A stretch of 64,000 bases of DNA from Pseudonocardia hierapolitana (GCF_007994075.1 NZ_VIWU01000001.1:1364001-1428000), one strand, 5' to 3'. Shown: positions 34,631-42,859, numbered from the stretch's first letter. Made by a program: numbers and translations. Notes: a model not told the origin generated them from the letters alone.

Positions 34631-35528
34631 CGCTCCGGGCGGCGGCGTCCAGCTCCGCGGCGACCTCGCGCAGGAGTTCCAGCAGGCGCACGGCCGTGGC
34701 GGACGGTGCGGGCCGTGGGAGCACCGCCGCCACCCGGCGCGCCGAACCGGCGCCCGTGAGTGGGCGCAGCACGACGTCCGGCCGCACGCCGTCGGCCGCG
34801 AGCGACGCGACCACCGTGAGGCCGAGTCCAGCGGCGACGAATCCCTGCTTCGCGGTCCACTCCCTCACCCGGAACACGTGCTCGGGAGCCGGCTCGGCGG
34901 CGGCGAACAGCTCGTCGGCCATGTCGGGTGTGCCCTGCACCCAGCGCTCACCCGCCAGGTCGGCGAGCCGGACCTCGCGAGCCCCGGCCAGCCGGTGGTC
35001 GCGCGGCATCGCGACCAGCAGCGGGTCGCGCACCAGATCGACCAGCTCGACGCCGGCCGGCGCGGGTTCGACCGGAACGGCGAACACCACCGCGATGTCG
35101 AGGTCGCCCGTCGCGACCGCGCCGGCGAGGTCGACGCTGCCGCCCTCCCGCAGCCGCGGTTCCACCTCCGGGTGGTCCGCCTCCAGCCGTGCGAGGGCCC
35201 GTGGCACGAGCGTCGCGTTGGCCGTGGGTACGGCACCGAGGCGCAGCGGTCCGGCCGTGCCGTCCCGCACCGCGGCGAGCGCCGCGACCGCGTCGTCCAT
35301 CGCCCGCAGCACGATCTGGGCATGCCGGTGCAGCACCGCACCGGCGGCCGTGAGCCGGACACCGCGGGCGTCGCGCTGGAAGAGAGCGACGCCCGCCGCC
35401 CGTTCCAACGCGGCGACCCGCCGCGACACGGCCGACTGCGTGTACCCGAGCCGTACGGCCGCAGCGGTGAACGACCCGTGCCGCGCGACGGCGACGTGCA
35501 GCCGCAGGTCGGCCGGATCCATGTCCAT
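34590..35528 (-). CDS. LysR-family transcriptional regulator
   Basis: A 312-residue LysR protein: N-terminal helix-turn-helix LRLHVAVARHGSFTAAAVRL and GYTQSAVSRRVAALERAAGV (about residues 7-50), then an effector-binding domain with the usual two lobes from about residue 92. It is divergent from an LLM-class oxidoreductase gene that carries an in-frame stop. A perfect 6-bp inverted repeat with a 10-base spacer (35548-35569) between the two genes is the likely binding site. The inducer is unknown. Confidence 0.9.
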   Translation of the reverse strand: MDMDPADLRLHVAVARHGSFTAAAVRLGYTQSAVSRRVAALERAAGVALFQRDARGVRLTAAGAVLHRHAQIVLRAMDDAVAALAAVRDGTAGPLRLGAVPTANATLVPRALARLEADHPEVEPRLREGGSVDLAGAVATGDLDIAVVFAVPVEPAPAGVELVDLVRDPLLVAMPRDHRLAGAREVRLADLAGERWVQGTPDMADELFAAAEPAPEHVFRVREWTAKQGFVAAGLGLTVVASLAADGVRPDVVLRPLTGAGSARRVAAVLPRPAPSATAVRLLELLREVAAELDAAARSVSARPRQPRRGTG

Positions 35529-35547
35529 CGGGAATGCCAGCCCTTCC

Positions 35548-35569
35548 GAGATGTCGCTACTCGCATCTC
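35548..35569. promoter_or_regulatory. Candidate LysR operator
   Basis: GAGATG-N10-CATCTC lies in the 65-bp gap between the divergent lysR-type and LLM oxidoreductase genes. Length and symmetry fit LysR sites (interrupted dyads of about 15-22 bp). Binding is inferred. Confidence 0.45.
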
Positions 35570-35593
35570 TCGCCCCTGCCTACGGTAGGCCGC

Positions 35594-36442
35594 GTGACTG
35601 CCCCGACCATCGGCCTGTTCCTGCACAACGCCGCCGTCCAGTCGGACCCGGCGGTCGCCGCACGAGTGGCCCGGCACGCCGAGGACCTCGGCTACGACTC
35701 GCTCTGGGCGGGCGAGCACGTGGTGGTGCCGAGCCCGCGCGTGGCGCCGTCACCGATGGAGCCCGACGAGTCGATCCTCGATCCGCTCGTCCTGCTCGCA
35801 CACCTCGCGGCGCACACGTCACGCGTGCGGCTCGGCACCGGGGTGATCGTGCTGCCACAGCGCAACCCGCTGGTCCTGGCCAAGCAGCTGGCCAGCCTCG
35901 ACGTGGTGTCCGGTGGGCGGCTCGTGGTCGGGATCGGCGCGGGCTACCTCGAGCCGGAGCTGACGGCGATCGGGGTGCCGATGGCCGAGCGCGGCGCCCG
36001 CACCGACGAGTACCTCGCCGCGATGCGCGCGCTGTGGACGTCCGACACGCCCGCGTACACCGGCACGCACGTCCGGTTCGCGGGCGTCGACGCCCACCCG
36101 CGCCCGGTGCAACGCCCGCTCCCGGTGGTGATCGGCGGCCGGGCCGCGGCGGCCCACCGGCGCGCCGTTCGCGACGCCGACGGCTGGTACGGCTACATGC
36201 ACTAACCGGAGTCGACTGCGGACCACGTCGCCGCGCTGCGCAAGGCCGCCGCGGCCGCCGGGCGGGACCGGGCCTTGCACATCTCGGTGACCCCGGAACG
36301 CCGGCTCGATCCGGCCACCGTGCAAGCCTACGCGGACGCCGGGGTGGATCGCCTCGTCGTCGCCCCACGCCCCGATGCGGGCGCGGACGCCCTGCTCCGC
36401 TTCCTCGACCGCAACGCGCCGGGCGCGGTGATCAGCCGGTGA
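35594..36442 (+). pseudogene. LLM-class (F420-type) oxidoreductase interrupted by an in-frame TAA
   Basis: Flavin/F420-dependent luciferase-like fold. From GTG 35594 the protein reads TAPTIGLFLHNAAVQSDPAV, then YDSLWAGEHVVVPSPR, RLGTGVIVLPQRNPLVLAKQ, LASLDVVSGGRLVVGIGAGY and a VIGGRAAAAHRRAVRDADGW block. After YGYMH a TAA (36203-36205) ends it at 203 residues. The same frame continues with normal family sequence (PESTADHVAALRKAAAAAGR, GVDRLVVAPRPDAG) to a TGA at 36440-36442, giving the expected 280-odd residues. So this is a single nonsense change, not a frameshift. Confidence 0.8.
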
Positions 36443-36478
36443 GAGCGGGCGGCGGACGAGCAGGCCGGACACGGAGCG

Positions 36479-37003
36479 CTACAGCATCCCCGCCAGCTTG
36501 TACGCCACCAGCGAGCCGGCGACCGCGACGTTCAGGCTGAGCCCCGTGCCGATCATCGGGATCTCCACGACGTCGTCGGCCAGTGCGAGCGCCTCCGGCG
36601 GGACCCCGTCGCTCTCGTGACCGAGCAGCACCACCGTCCGCTGCCGTGCGGCCGGCAGGTCACCCAGGCGGATCGCCTCGTCGGCGAGCTCGACGGCGAG
36701 CAGCCTGCTGCCGGCGCGCCGCTGCGCCTCCAGCCAGCGCAACGGGTCCGGGACACGGTGCACGCAGCTGCGACGCCGGAGGGTGTTGCCCTTCTCCACC
36801 GCCCGCCGGACCCACGCCTCCCGAGGCACCACGAGGCAGGCGCCGACCGCATCGCAGGTGCGCAGCAGCGTTCCCAGGTTGGCGTCGTGCTTGGGCCAGA
36901 GCGGGGCGAGCAGGAGGTGGTCCCAGCAACGGTGGCTGCGGGGCCTGCGCTGCCGGCGCAGGTCGGAGCGGCTGCGCGCACGTGGCGCGCCGGGCTCGGT
37001 CAT
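36479..37003 (-). CDS. TrmH/SpoU-family RNA 2'-O-methyltransferase
   Basis: A 174-residue SPOUT methylase using S-adenosylmethionine. The three knot motifs are visible: HDANLGTLLRTCDAVGACLV, VVLLGHESDGVPPEALALAD and EIPMIGTGLSLNVAVAGSLV. It lacks the N-terminal RNA-binding extension of rRNA enzymes, so a tRNA ribose methylase role (TrmH/TrmL-like) is likely but the target base cannot be told. The ATG at 37003 begins a short basic leader; the upstream open frame is not family-like. Confidence 0.88.
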   Translation of the reverse strand: MTEPGAPRARSRSDLRRQRRPRSHRCWDHLLLAPLWPKHDANLGTLLRTCDAVGACLVVPREAWVRRAVEKGNTLRRRSCVHRVPDPLRWLEAQRRAGSRLLAVELADEAIRLGDLPAARQRTVVLLGHESDGVPPEALALADDVVEIPMIGTGLSLNVAVAGSLVAYKLAGML

Positions 37004-37253
37004 CGACCGCGCGGGCGGTTCCCGGCGAGGAGGAGTTTCATCGGCGGAGCGCTTCGCGGTGCGCCCGGACCATCGACGGAGATCGCCGGCAAGACTACCG
37101 GGAACCGGCCCCGGCGCGGCCCCGGCGCGCGACGCGCCCGGAGAAGAAGATCTCTTTCGGGTGAATCGTGACTCCTTCCGTCCCTGCTCGTTGCACCCCG
37201 TGCGGGCGCCGGTGGCTCGGCCAACCGGGCGAGGGAACGTCGATCGGGTGGAG

Positions 37254-38927
37254 ATGACGGTGCGCAGTGCCACGCTGGTCCGTAGTGCGCTGGCCGGTGC
37301 GGTGGTTTGCCTGATCGTCGTCGGCGTCACGGCGCCGGCACTGGCCGGTGACGGCGAGGACGTCTGCCCGGACGCGGGCCCGGTCGAGGCCCTGCTGCAC
37401 GGCGGGGCCTGCAGCGAGGAGCAGCCCGACCACGCGCCGGCGCCGGGCCGTCTGCTCAACCCGCAGTTCCCCGACTTCCCCGACTTCCCCGGCCTCGACG
37501 ACGAGGACGGCGATCAGGACGACGACGAGTCCGACGACGCCTCCGAGGACGACGAGGACGCGCAGTCCGAGGAGGCCGACGCCGACGAGTCCACGGACGA
37601 GGACACCGAGGACACCGCGGCGGCCGCCGACGAGGGATCCGACGACGCCGAGGGTGCCGCCACGGACGAGGAGGCCGCCGTTCCCGCGGCCGCAGAGTCG
37701 GATGACCGGCCGGCCAGGAAGGCCCCCGCCGCGGACTCCGGGGCCGGCGCCGCCGTCGGGTCCGCCGTGCTCCCCGGCGTCGGCGACGCCGTCGACCGCG
37801 AGAGAGCGCCCGGCCTCGACTGGACCGGTGCGCTCACACCGGGCCGGGCCGAGAAGCCGGACCCGCGGCCCACACCCGCGCCGGCCCCGATCGAGGACGA
37901 GCCCGTCGCCCCGCCGGCGCCCGGGCCGGAGCACACCCCCGACCTCGCCGCCGTCGCGTTCGCGACCTCGTTCCCCTCACCGATCGAGGCCCGCTGGAAC
38001 CTCGGCGCGGTCCTGCCGAGCCTGGTCCTCACGCTGCTGCTGCTCGCCGCGCTCGCCCTCCCCGTCGGCCTGCTCAACCGCGCCGCCGCCGACCAGCCCC
38101 ACCGGGTCGAGGCCATGCTGGCGCGGCTGCGCATCCCGCCGGGCGCCGGGCGGCCCGCACCGGCGGTGTTCCTCACCGCCGTCGCGATCACGGCGGTGGC
38201 CGGCGCGGTGATGCTCGGGTTCCTCACGCCCGAGTTCCCGTTCGACACGTCCGCACCGGCGCTGCTGGTCGGACTCGCCGTCGCGTTCGTCCTGGTGACC
38301 GCGGCGCAGCAGGGAACGCAGCTGCTGTACGTGGCGCACTGGTGGGGCGTCCGCTGCCACGTCGGCCCGGTTCCCGGGTTCCTGCTGCTCGGCGCGGTCG
38401 GGGTGGTGCTCTCCCGCGCGCTGGGTCTCGAGCCGGGGCTCGTACTGGGCACGCTGATCGCGTTCCGCACCGCGCGCCCGCTGCGCTCCGACGAGGAGGG
38501 GCCCGCCGTCGCGCTCGCCGCCACCGCGCTGACCGCCCTCGGCGGCGCGGCGTGGATCCTGCGCGAGCCGCTCGTCACCGCGGCCGGAGCGCCCGGGACG
38601 TTCCTCGCCGACACGGTCGCAACGGCGCTCACGGCCACCTCGGTCAGCGCCGCGGCCAACCTGCTGTTCGCGCTCGTGCCGCTGTCGTTCCTGCCCGGTG
38701 CGGCGCTGCTGCGCTGGTCGCCGGGGCTGTGGGCGCTCTTCGCCTGCACGGGCGGCTTCGCGTTCGTGCACCTCTCGGTGCGGCCTGCGACCGACGTCCT
38801 CACCGGCGGGACGGGCGCGCTCGGCGTGCTGCTCGGGGTCTACCTCCTCGGCGCGGCCGCGCTGTGGACGTGGCTGCGCTTCGGCGCAGGCCGGACCGGT
38901 CGCGCCGCCCAGCCGGGCACCGCCTGA
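37254..38927 (+). CDS. Membrane protein with signal peptide and long Asp/Glu-rich linker
   Basis: A 557-residue protein of no recognised family. An N-terminal signal or first span (SALAGAVVCLIVVGVTAPAL) is followed by a secreted segment with Cys pairs, then a low-complexity acidic stretch at about residues 80-150 (runs such as DDEDGDQDDDESDDASEDDE) and a Pro/Ala-rich linker to about residue 240. The rest has eight or more spans, among them LPSLVLTLLLLAALALPVGL and LLLGAVGVVLSRALG-like text. The acidic region could bind Ca2+ or cell-wall cations. ATG 37254 follows GAGGGAACG; GTG 37248 is possible. Confidence 0.7.
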   Translation: MTVRSATLVRSALAGAVVCLIVVGVTAPALAGDGEDVCPDAGPVEALLHGGACSEEQPDHAPAPGRLLNPQFPDFPDFPGLDDEDGDQDDDESDDASEDDEDAQSEEADADESTDEDTEDTAAAADEGSDDAEGAATDEEAAVPAAAESDDRPARKAPAADSGAGAAVGSAVLPGVGDAVDRERAPGLDWTGALTPGRAEKPDPRPTPAPAPIEDEPVAPPAPGPEHTPDLAAVAFATSFPSPIEARWNLGAVLPSLVLTLLLLAALALPVGLLNRAAADQPHRVEAMLARLRIPPGAGRPAPAVFLTAVAITAVAGAVMLGFLTPEFPFDTSAPALLVGLAVAFVLVTAAQQGTQLLYVAHWWGVRCHVGPVPGFLLLGAVGVVLSRALGLEPGLVLGTLIAFRTARPLRSDEEGPAVALAATALTALGGAAWILREPLVTAAGAPGTFLADTVATALTATSVSAAANLLFALVPLSFLPGAALLRWSPGLWALFACTGGFAFVHLSVRPATDVLTGGTGALGVLLGVYLLGAAALWTWLRFGAGRTGRAAQPGTA

Positions 38928-38950
38928 CTAGGGGAGCACTTAGGCCGTGT

Positions 38951-39340
38951 CTAGGCGAAGGCGCGGCGAGGGGTGGCGGCCGACACGCCTCCGACGGCCC
39001 AGTTGTCGGGCTGCACCGGGATGACCTCTCCGTGCACCAGCCTGCGGTCGACGCCGAGCACGTCGACCAGGAGGTCGGTGAGCGCGCCCAGCAGCCTGCG
39101 CCGCAGCTCGGCGGGGCGGTCGGTGAACACGACCGCCGTGAAGTAGGGGGCCGACCGCCCGTCGGCCGGGATGCCGCCGTTGGCCCACAGCTCGGGCCGG
39201 TGGAGCGTGACGTGGGCCCGCACCCTGTCCCGGGGCACCTCCGTGAGCTCGGCGTAACGGGTGCTCATCGCGACGAGCAGCTCCGCGTGCTGGGCGGGGG
39301 TGTGCAGCCCCTCGACGAGGTGGACTTCCAGGACCGGCAT
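38951..39340 (-). CDS. Tautomerase-family protein
   Basis: A 129-residue protein. Starting at ATG 39340 the sequence is MPVLEVHLVEG, so Met removal exposes Pro1, the catalytic base of the tautomerase superfamily; two codons upstream a second ATG (39346) would block this, so the shorter start is preferred. Other blocks are RYAELTEVPRDRVRAHVTLH and AVVFTDRPAELRRRLLGALT. It resembles the double-length 4-oxalocrotonate tautomerase group. The substrate is unknown, and neighbours give no pathway. Confidence 0.8.
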   Translation of the reverse strand: MPVLEVHLVEGLHTPAQHAELLVAMSTRYAELTEVPRDRVRAHVTLHRPELWANGGIPADGRSAPYFTAVVFTDRPAELRRRLLGALTDLLVDVLGVDRRLVHGEVIPVQPDNWAVGGVSAATPRRAFA

Positions 39341-39393
39341 GCGCACACCGTAGGGAGCGGCCAGTGGCCGAACAAGATCCGTGATGTTGCGAT

Positions 39394-39759
39394 TCAGCCC
39401 GGCGGCGCGTTCACGACGGCGGGCTGCTCACGCTCCCACGCGAGGAAACGCTCGGTCTCGGCGAGGAAGGCCCCGCCCAGCCACAGCGCGATCACCCCGT
39501 CGTCGGCGAAGCCGAGCAGCGGGATCAACGCCTCGGGCACCACGTCGAGGGGTGAGACCAGGTAGGCCAACGCGAGCAGGATCAGCCCGATCCGGCCGCG
39601 CGACAGCGCCGGGTACCGGCCCGTGACGGCGGCTCCCAGCAGGCGCGGGAGGGCACGGAGCCGCTCCCCCATGGCCGGTGTGCCAGGGCGCCGCGACCGT
39701 GTCACTGCGCGCCACAGTGCCGTGAACGCCGCGATCCGCCGCGGCCCGATGCTCGCCAC
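39394..39759 (-). CDS. DUF1232 (YkvA-like) membrane protein
   Basis: A protein of about 121 residues. The DUF1232 core is IGLILLALAYLVSPLDVVPE followed by LIPLLGFADDGVIALWLGGA: two membrane helices around the SPLDVVPE-type loop, diagnostic for the family. The N-terminal 45 residues are basic and cytoplasmic. The function is unknown. GTG 39759 or GTG 39765 are both plausible starts; neither has a clear ribosome site. Divergent from the lipoprotein gene at 39910. Confidence 0.8.
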   Translation of the reverse strand: MASIGPRRIAAFTALWRAVTRSRRPGTPAMGERLRALPRLLGAAVTGRYPALSRGRIGLILLALAYLVSPLDVVPEALIPLLGFADDGVIALWLGGAFLAETERFLAWEREQPAVVNAPPG

Positions 39760-39909
39760 GATCACATCAACGCAGGCGCGCCCCGCGAAGTTCCGTTCCG
39801 TCCCGGATGCCCTGATCGGGTACGGGCGACCCGCCTCACAGGCACCTACACCGGCACGGGCTACTGTCGAGCCGGAGCACCACAACCGCATTCCCGGGGG
39901 ATACATCCG

Positions 39910-40404
39910 ATGGGCCTCATTCCGCGCGCGGGCGCGTCGGCCGCCCTCGTCGTCACGATCGGTGCAGTGCTGCTCGGGTGCGGCAGTTCGGTGGCCGACG
40001 CCGACGCGCCCGACCCCGCACGCAACGCCCCCGCGCCGCCCAACCCGTTCTGCGCCGCCGCCCAGGCCAACCTGGAGGCGATCCGCCCGCTCAACGGGCT
40101 CGTGGCGCAGGGCCAGGTTCCCCGCGACCAGCTGGCGAACACCGTCGCCGCCGTCCGCAGGGCCGGGCAGGACATGGTGTTCGCCGCTCCCGACGACATC
40201 CGCGTCGACGTGGAGCGCACGGTGCAGGCGCTCGACATGCAGCTGGACGTGCTGGTGGCGAACGGTGGCGACCAGACGGCGCTCTCGCGCGACACCGAGC
40301 TCGTGAACCGGCTCAACTCCCCCGAGTTCACCGGGGCGGGTGAGCGGGTGCGCGCCTACGTCGAGCGCAACTGCAGGGCGGGCGCGGCCGGCACCCGCCG
40401 CTGA
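39910..40404 (+). CDS. Small secreted lipoprotein
   Basis: A 164-residue precursor with a lipoprotein signal (SAALVVTIGAVLLGCGSS; lipid-modified Cys at about residue 24). The mature part is helical with two Cys (NPFCAAAQANLEAIRPLNGL and the closing VERNCRAG) that may form a disulfide. No family was recognised with certainty; the fold looks like small helical exported proteins of actinobacteria. ATG 39910 follows CGGGGGATAC. A 15-bp-stem inverted repeat lies 36 bases beyond its stop. Confidence 0.65.
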   Translation: MGLIPRAGASAALVVTIGAVLLGCGSSVADADAPDPARNAPAPPNPFCAAAQANLEAIRPLNGLVAQGQVPRDQLANTVAAVRRAGQDMVFAAPDDIRVDVERTVQALDMQLDVLVANGGDQTALSRDTELVNRLNSPEFTGAGERVRAYVERNCRAGAAGTRR

Positions 40405-40414
40405 CCGCCCAGTG

Positions 40415-40430
40415 CTCCAGCTGTAGATCG
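40415..40430. repeat. Short shared intergenic motif (copy 1)
   Basis: CTCCAGCTGTAGATCG, just after the lipoprotein stop. It matches 49196-49211 at 15 of 16 bases, and both copies follow a stop codon directly. The centre CAGCTG is palindromic. It may mark the edge of a second repeat family. Confidence 0.4.
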
Positions 40431-40440
40431 TTGTGTCCAT

Positions 40441-40502
40441 GATCGCCGCGAGCAGTACCGCATTGCTGCCGCGTCCGCACTGACGTGCTGCCCGCGGCGA
40501 TC
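40441..40502. repeat. Large intergenic inverted repeat
   Basis: Arms 40441-40455 (GATCGCCGCGAGCAG) and 40488-40502 (CTGCCCGCGGCGATC) pair at 14 of 15 bases around a 32-base loop. It follows the lipoprotein gene and could be a terminator-like hairpin or the remains of a mobile element. No transposase was seen. Confidence 0.6.
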
Positions 40503-40634
40503 AACCCGCCGCCAAGGCAACCCGGGAGGAGAAGCCCGGAGAGCGGGCGATCGCCGGTCCTCCGAGCCGGGAACGGCGCGCCCTCCGCAGCCCCACCCGA
40601 CCAGATCGACTCGGTGCCAGCGGCATGATCCGAA

Positions 40635-40802
40635 CTAGTGCTTCCCGCCGGAGGTTCGTCGGGGGTATCGGTGGATCCAGCTTCTCGCTGGGCGTGGCGG
40701 CGGACGGCCCTCGTACCGGGCGTACTCGGGCTGTTCGCCGCTGCGTCCAGCGTGGAGCTGGGCCGCCGAGACCCTTGGCGAACCTCCGGCGGGGAGCACT
40801 AG
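40635..40802. repeat. 168-bp multi-hairpin repeat element, copy A (MITE-like)
   Basis: The ends CTAGTGCTTCCCGCCGGAGG... and their inverted complement at the other side pair over 24 bases with one mismatch. Inside, CCAGC-TTCTC-GCTGG forms a small stem and other arms pair around GTACCGGGCGTAC. A second copy lies at 56792-56959; the two agree at 160 of 168 positions counted by eye. TA flanks both ends, compatible with TA target duplication as made by IS630/mariner-type transposases. It codes for no obvious protein and lies between genes. Confidence 0.85.
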
Positions 40803-40858
40803 CGGTTCATGCGCCGCGGTGCCACCGCCGGGCCGACCTGACGGCGCCGCACAAGCGA

Positions 40859-41029
40859 CTAACGCCCGAGCGCGCGGCGGTTGCGGCGCTTCACCGCCGT
40901 GTAAGCGGCGGCGCCCACGAACGCGACGGCGCCGATCACCAGCGCCCATGTGAGGAACTGGAAGAGCGCTCCGAGCACGGTGAACGCGAGCCACACGAGC
41001 AACACGCCCCCGAGAACCTTCAGCACCAT
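40859..41029 (-). CDS. Small membrane protein
   Basis: A 56-residue product starting at ATG 41029 behind GGAGGCCGGGG: MVLKVLGGVLLVWLAFTVLG with a second hydrophobic part LTWALVIGAVAFVGAAAYTA and a basic tail KRRNRRALGR. It is probably two short helices or one long hairpin with the positive end inside. This kind of short protein is frequent in actinobacteria and its function is unknown. It is divergent from the PadR regulator and may be controlled by the same palindrome at 41114-41131. Confidence 0.65.
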   Translation of the reverse strand: MVLKVLGGVLLVWLAFTVLGALFQFLTWALVIGAVAFVGAAAYTAVKRRNRRALGR

Positions 41030-41113
41030 CGCCCCGGCCTCCTCGCCTCACCCATCCGACGCGTGGCGCGCCTGCGAAGTTCCCCGCGGGCACCGAGACT
41101 TGCCACAACAACT

Positions 41114-41131
41114 ATCGCGATATATCGTGAT
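41114..41131. promoter_or_regulatory. Palindromic PadR-type operator
   Basis: ATCGCGATATATCGTGAT, an 18-base palindrome with one mismatched pair, stands out as an AT-containing island in GC-rich DNA, 44 bases before the padR-type start and in the gap to the divergent small membrane protein. PadR proteins typically bind such ATC/GAT dyads at their own promoter. Confidence 0.6.
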
Positions 41132-41174
41132 GGCACACGAGCCAGTCAGGTTCGTCAATGAACAGGAGAACGAC

Positions 41175-41858
41175 ATGAACGAGCAGAACACTCCCTGGCC
41201 CGGCGCCCCGTTCGGGTTCCGCGGCCGCCGCGGACCGCGTCGAGGGCCGTTCCGACCCGACGGTCCAACCGTGCCGCCGTTCGCCGGCCCCGGCGAGGGC
41301 GAGGAGGCCCTGCGCGGGCACCGGCACCGCAGGCACCCCTTCGGCCCCGGCTTCGGGCCGCCCTTCGGCCCCGGGATGCGCGGCTTCCCCGGCCCACGCG
41401 GCAGGCGCGGCCGCCGGACGTCGCGCGGCGACATCCGCACGGCGGTGCTCGCGCTGGTCGCGGAGCAGCCGCGGCACGGGTACGAGATCATCCAGGAGAT
41501 CGCCGACCGCACCGGCGGCGTGTGGCGGCCGAGCCCGGGCTCGGTCTACCCCACGCTCTCCCAGCTGGAGGACGAGGGCCTGGTGCGCGTCGAGCAGGCC
41601 GATGGCAGGCGCGTCGTCCACCTCACCGAGGAGGGCACGCGCTACGTCGAGGAGCACCGTGCGGAGCTGGACGCCGTCTGGGCGTCGGTCGGCCGGGATC
41701 CCGACGACGAGGACGTCGCGGAGCTGTGGGAGCAGCTGGGTCAGCTGCACGCGGCCGCGGCGCAGGTGATGTCGGCGGGCGCGCCGGAGCAGATCGCGAC
41801 GGCCACCACCACGATCACCGAGGCCCGCAAGGCGATCTACCGCCTGCTGGCCGAGTAG
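41175..41858 (+). CDS. PadR-family transcriptional regulator with Gly/Pro/Arg-rich N-terminus
   Basis: A 227-residue regulator. The winged helix is at about residues 80-160: RGDIRTAVLALVAEQPRHGY, EIIQEIADRTGGVWRPSPGS and VYPTLSQLEDEGLVRVEQAD are the PadR hallmarks. A C-terminal helical dimerisation part follows. The first ~75 residues are a disordered Gly/Pro/Arg/His-rich tail (FGPGFGPPFGPGMRGFPGPR), common in actinobacterial PadR proteins. ATG 41175 follows ACAGGAGAA. The palindrome at 41114-41131 suggests autoregulation. Confidence 0.9.
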   Translation: MNEQNTPWPGAPFGFRGRRGPRRGPFRPDGPTVPPFAGPGEGEEALRGHRHRRHPFGPGFGPPFGPGMRGFPGPRGRRGRRTSRGDIRTAVLALVAEQPRHGYEIIQEIADRTGGVWRPSPGSVYPTLSQLEDEGLVRVEQADGRRVVHLTEEGTRYVEEHRAELDAVWASVGRDPDDEDVAELWEQLGQLHAAAAQVMSAGAPEQIATATTTITEARKAIYRLLAE

Positions 41859-41908
41859 AGGGGGCCGTGAGGGGATACGGGTGCCAGAGCGCTCGTATCC
41901 CTCATGGG

Positions 41909-42859
41909 TCAGGCGCGGACCGTGGGCATCCCCGGGACGAAGTCGGGGTCGATCTGGGCAGCCAGGTCGGCCCCGACGGCTCGGTTGCCCCAGGCCGCCG
42001 CGTTGCGCAGGTGGAACTCCACGGTGTCGCGGTGGTAGGCCGCCCAGTCGCGCTCCCGCGCGTCGAGCGCGGTGAGCACGGCGTCGAGCACGGCGAGGTT
42101 CTCGGGCTCGAGGGCACCCACCGGCGCCACGGACCCGCGCTCTGCGGCCCGCACCCACGCCGACTGGCCGAACCACCCCAGCAGCGCGTCGCCCACCTGC
42201 TCCCGCAGGTAGGCGGCGTCCTCTGCGTCGGTCACCTTGTTGCCGAGCACCCGCAGCTCCACGCCGTGGCCGCGGGCGTGCTCGGCGTACTGCTGGTACA
42301 CGCCGATCCCGCGCCGCGTGGGCTCGCTGACGAGAACGGTGAGGTCGAACCGGGTGAATAGGCCCGATGCGAACGCGTCTGCACCTGCGGTCATGTCCAC
42401 AACCACGTACTCACCGGGACCGTCGACGAGGTGGTTGAGGTAGAGCTCCACCGCGCCGGTCTTCGAGTGGTAGCAGGAGACGCCGATGTCGGCCTCGTCG
42501 AACTCGCCGGTCACGAGGTGGCGCACCCCGCCCGCCACCGCCGAGTACCGGGTCAGCAGCTCGCCGTCGGGGTCGAGGTCGAGCAGGCGCGAGCCGCGAC
42601 CGGGGGGCGTCGTCTTGATCATCGCGTCCGGGCCTGCGATGCGCGGATTGGTGCCCCGCAGGTGCTCCTTGAGCCACGGCAGGTCGGAGCCGAGCGCGCG
42701 GGGCGGCGGGCCGTCGTACCCCAGCGCCTGACCGAGGTGCTGGTTGATGTCGGCGTCGATGGCGAGAACCGGCTTGCCGAGCTCCGCGAGGTAGCGGCTG
42801 AACACGGCCGCCGATGTCGTCTTCCCACTGCCGCCCTTGCCGACGAACGCGATGCGCAC
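41909..42859 (-). CDS. CooC/ParA-like P-loop ATPase
   Basis: A 316-residue deviant-Walker ATPase of the MinD/ParA superfamily. It begins MRIAFVGKGGSGKTTSAAVF with the KGGxGKTT motif and continues VLAIDADINQHLGQALG, as in CooC-type metal-insertion ATPases. VVVDMTAGADAFASGLF holds the switch II Asp, and VLGNKVTDAEDAAYL follows. CooC helps load nickel into CO dehydrogenase; no such enzyme is in the window, so the client is unknown. A Fur/Zur-like box lies 40-54 bases before the start, hinting at metal control. It is preceded on the same strand by a TetR gene. Confidence 0.82.
   Translation of the reverse strand: MRIAFVGKGGSGKTTSAAVFSRYLAELGKPVLAIDADINQHLGQALGYDGPPPRALGSDLPWLKEHLRGTNPRIAGPDAMIKTTPPGRGSRLLDLDPDGELLTRYSAVAGGVRHLVTGEFDEADIGVSCYHSKTGAVELYLNHLVDGPGEYVVVDMTAGADAFASGLFTRFDLTVLVSEPTRRGIGVYQQYAEHARGHGVELRVLGNKVTDAEDAAYLREQVGDALLGWFGQSAWVRAAERGSVAPVGALEPENLAVLDAVLTALDARERDWAAYHRDTVEFHLRNAAAWGNRAVGADLAAQIDPDFVPGMPTVRA

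Noticed and set aside
33994..36540. 848-codon plus-strand frame across MerR, LysR and LLM genes
   Set aside because: It is antiparallel or out of frame to recognised regulators and is rich in Arg, Pro and Ser; no family pattern.
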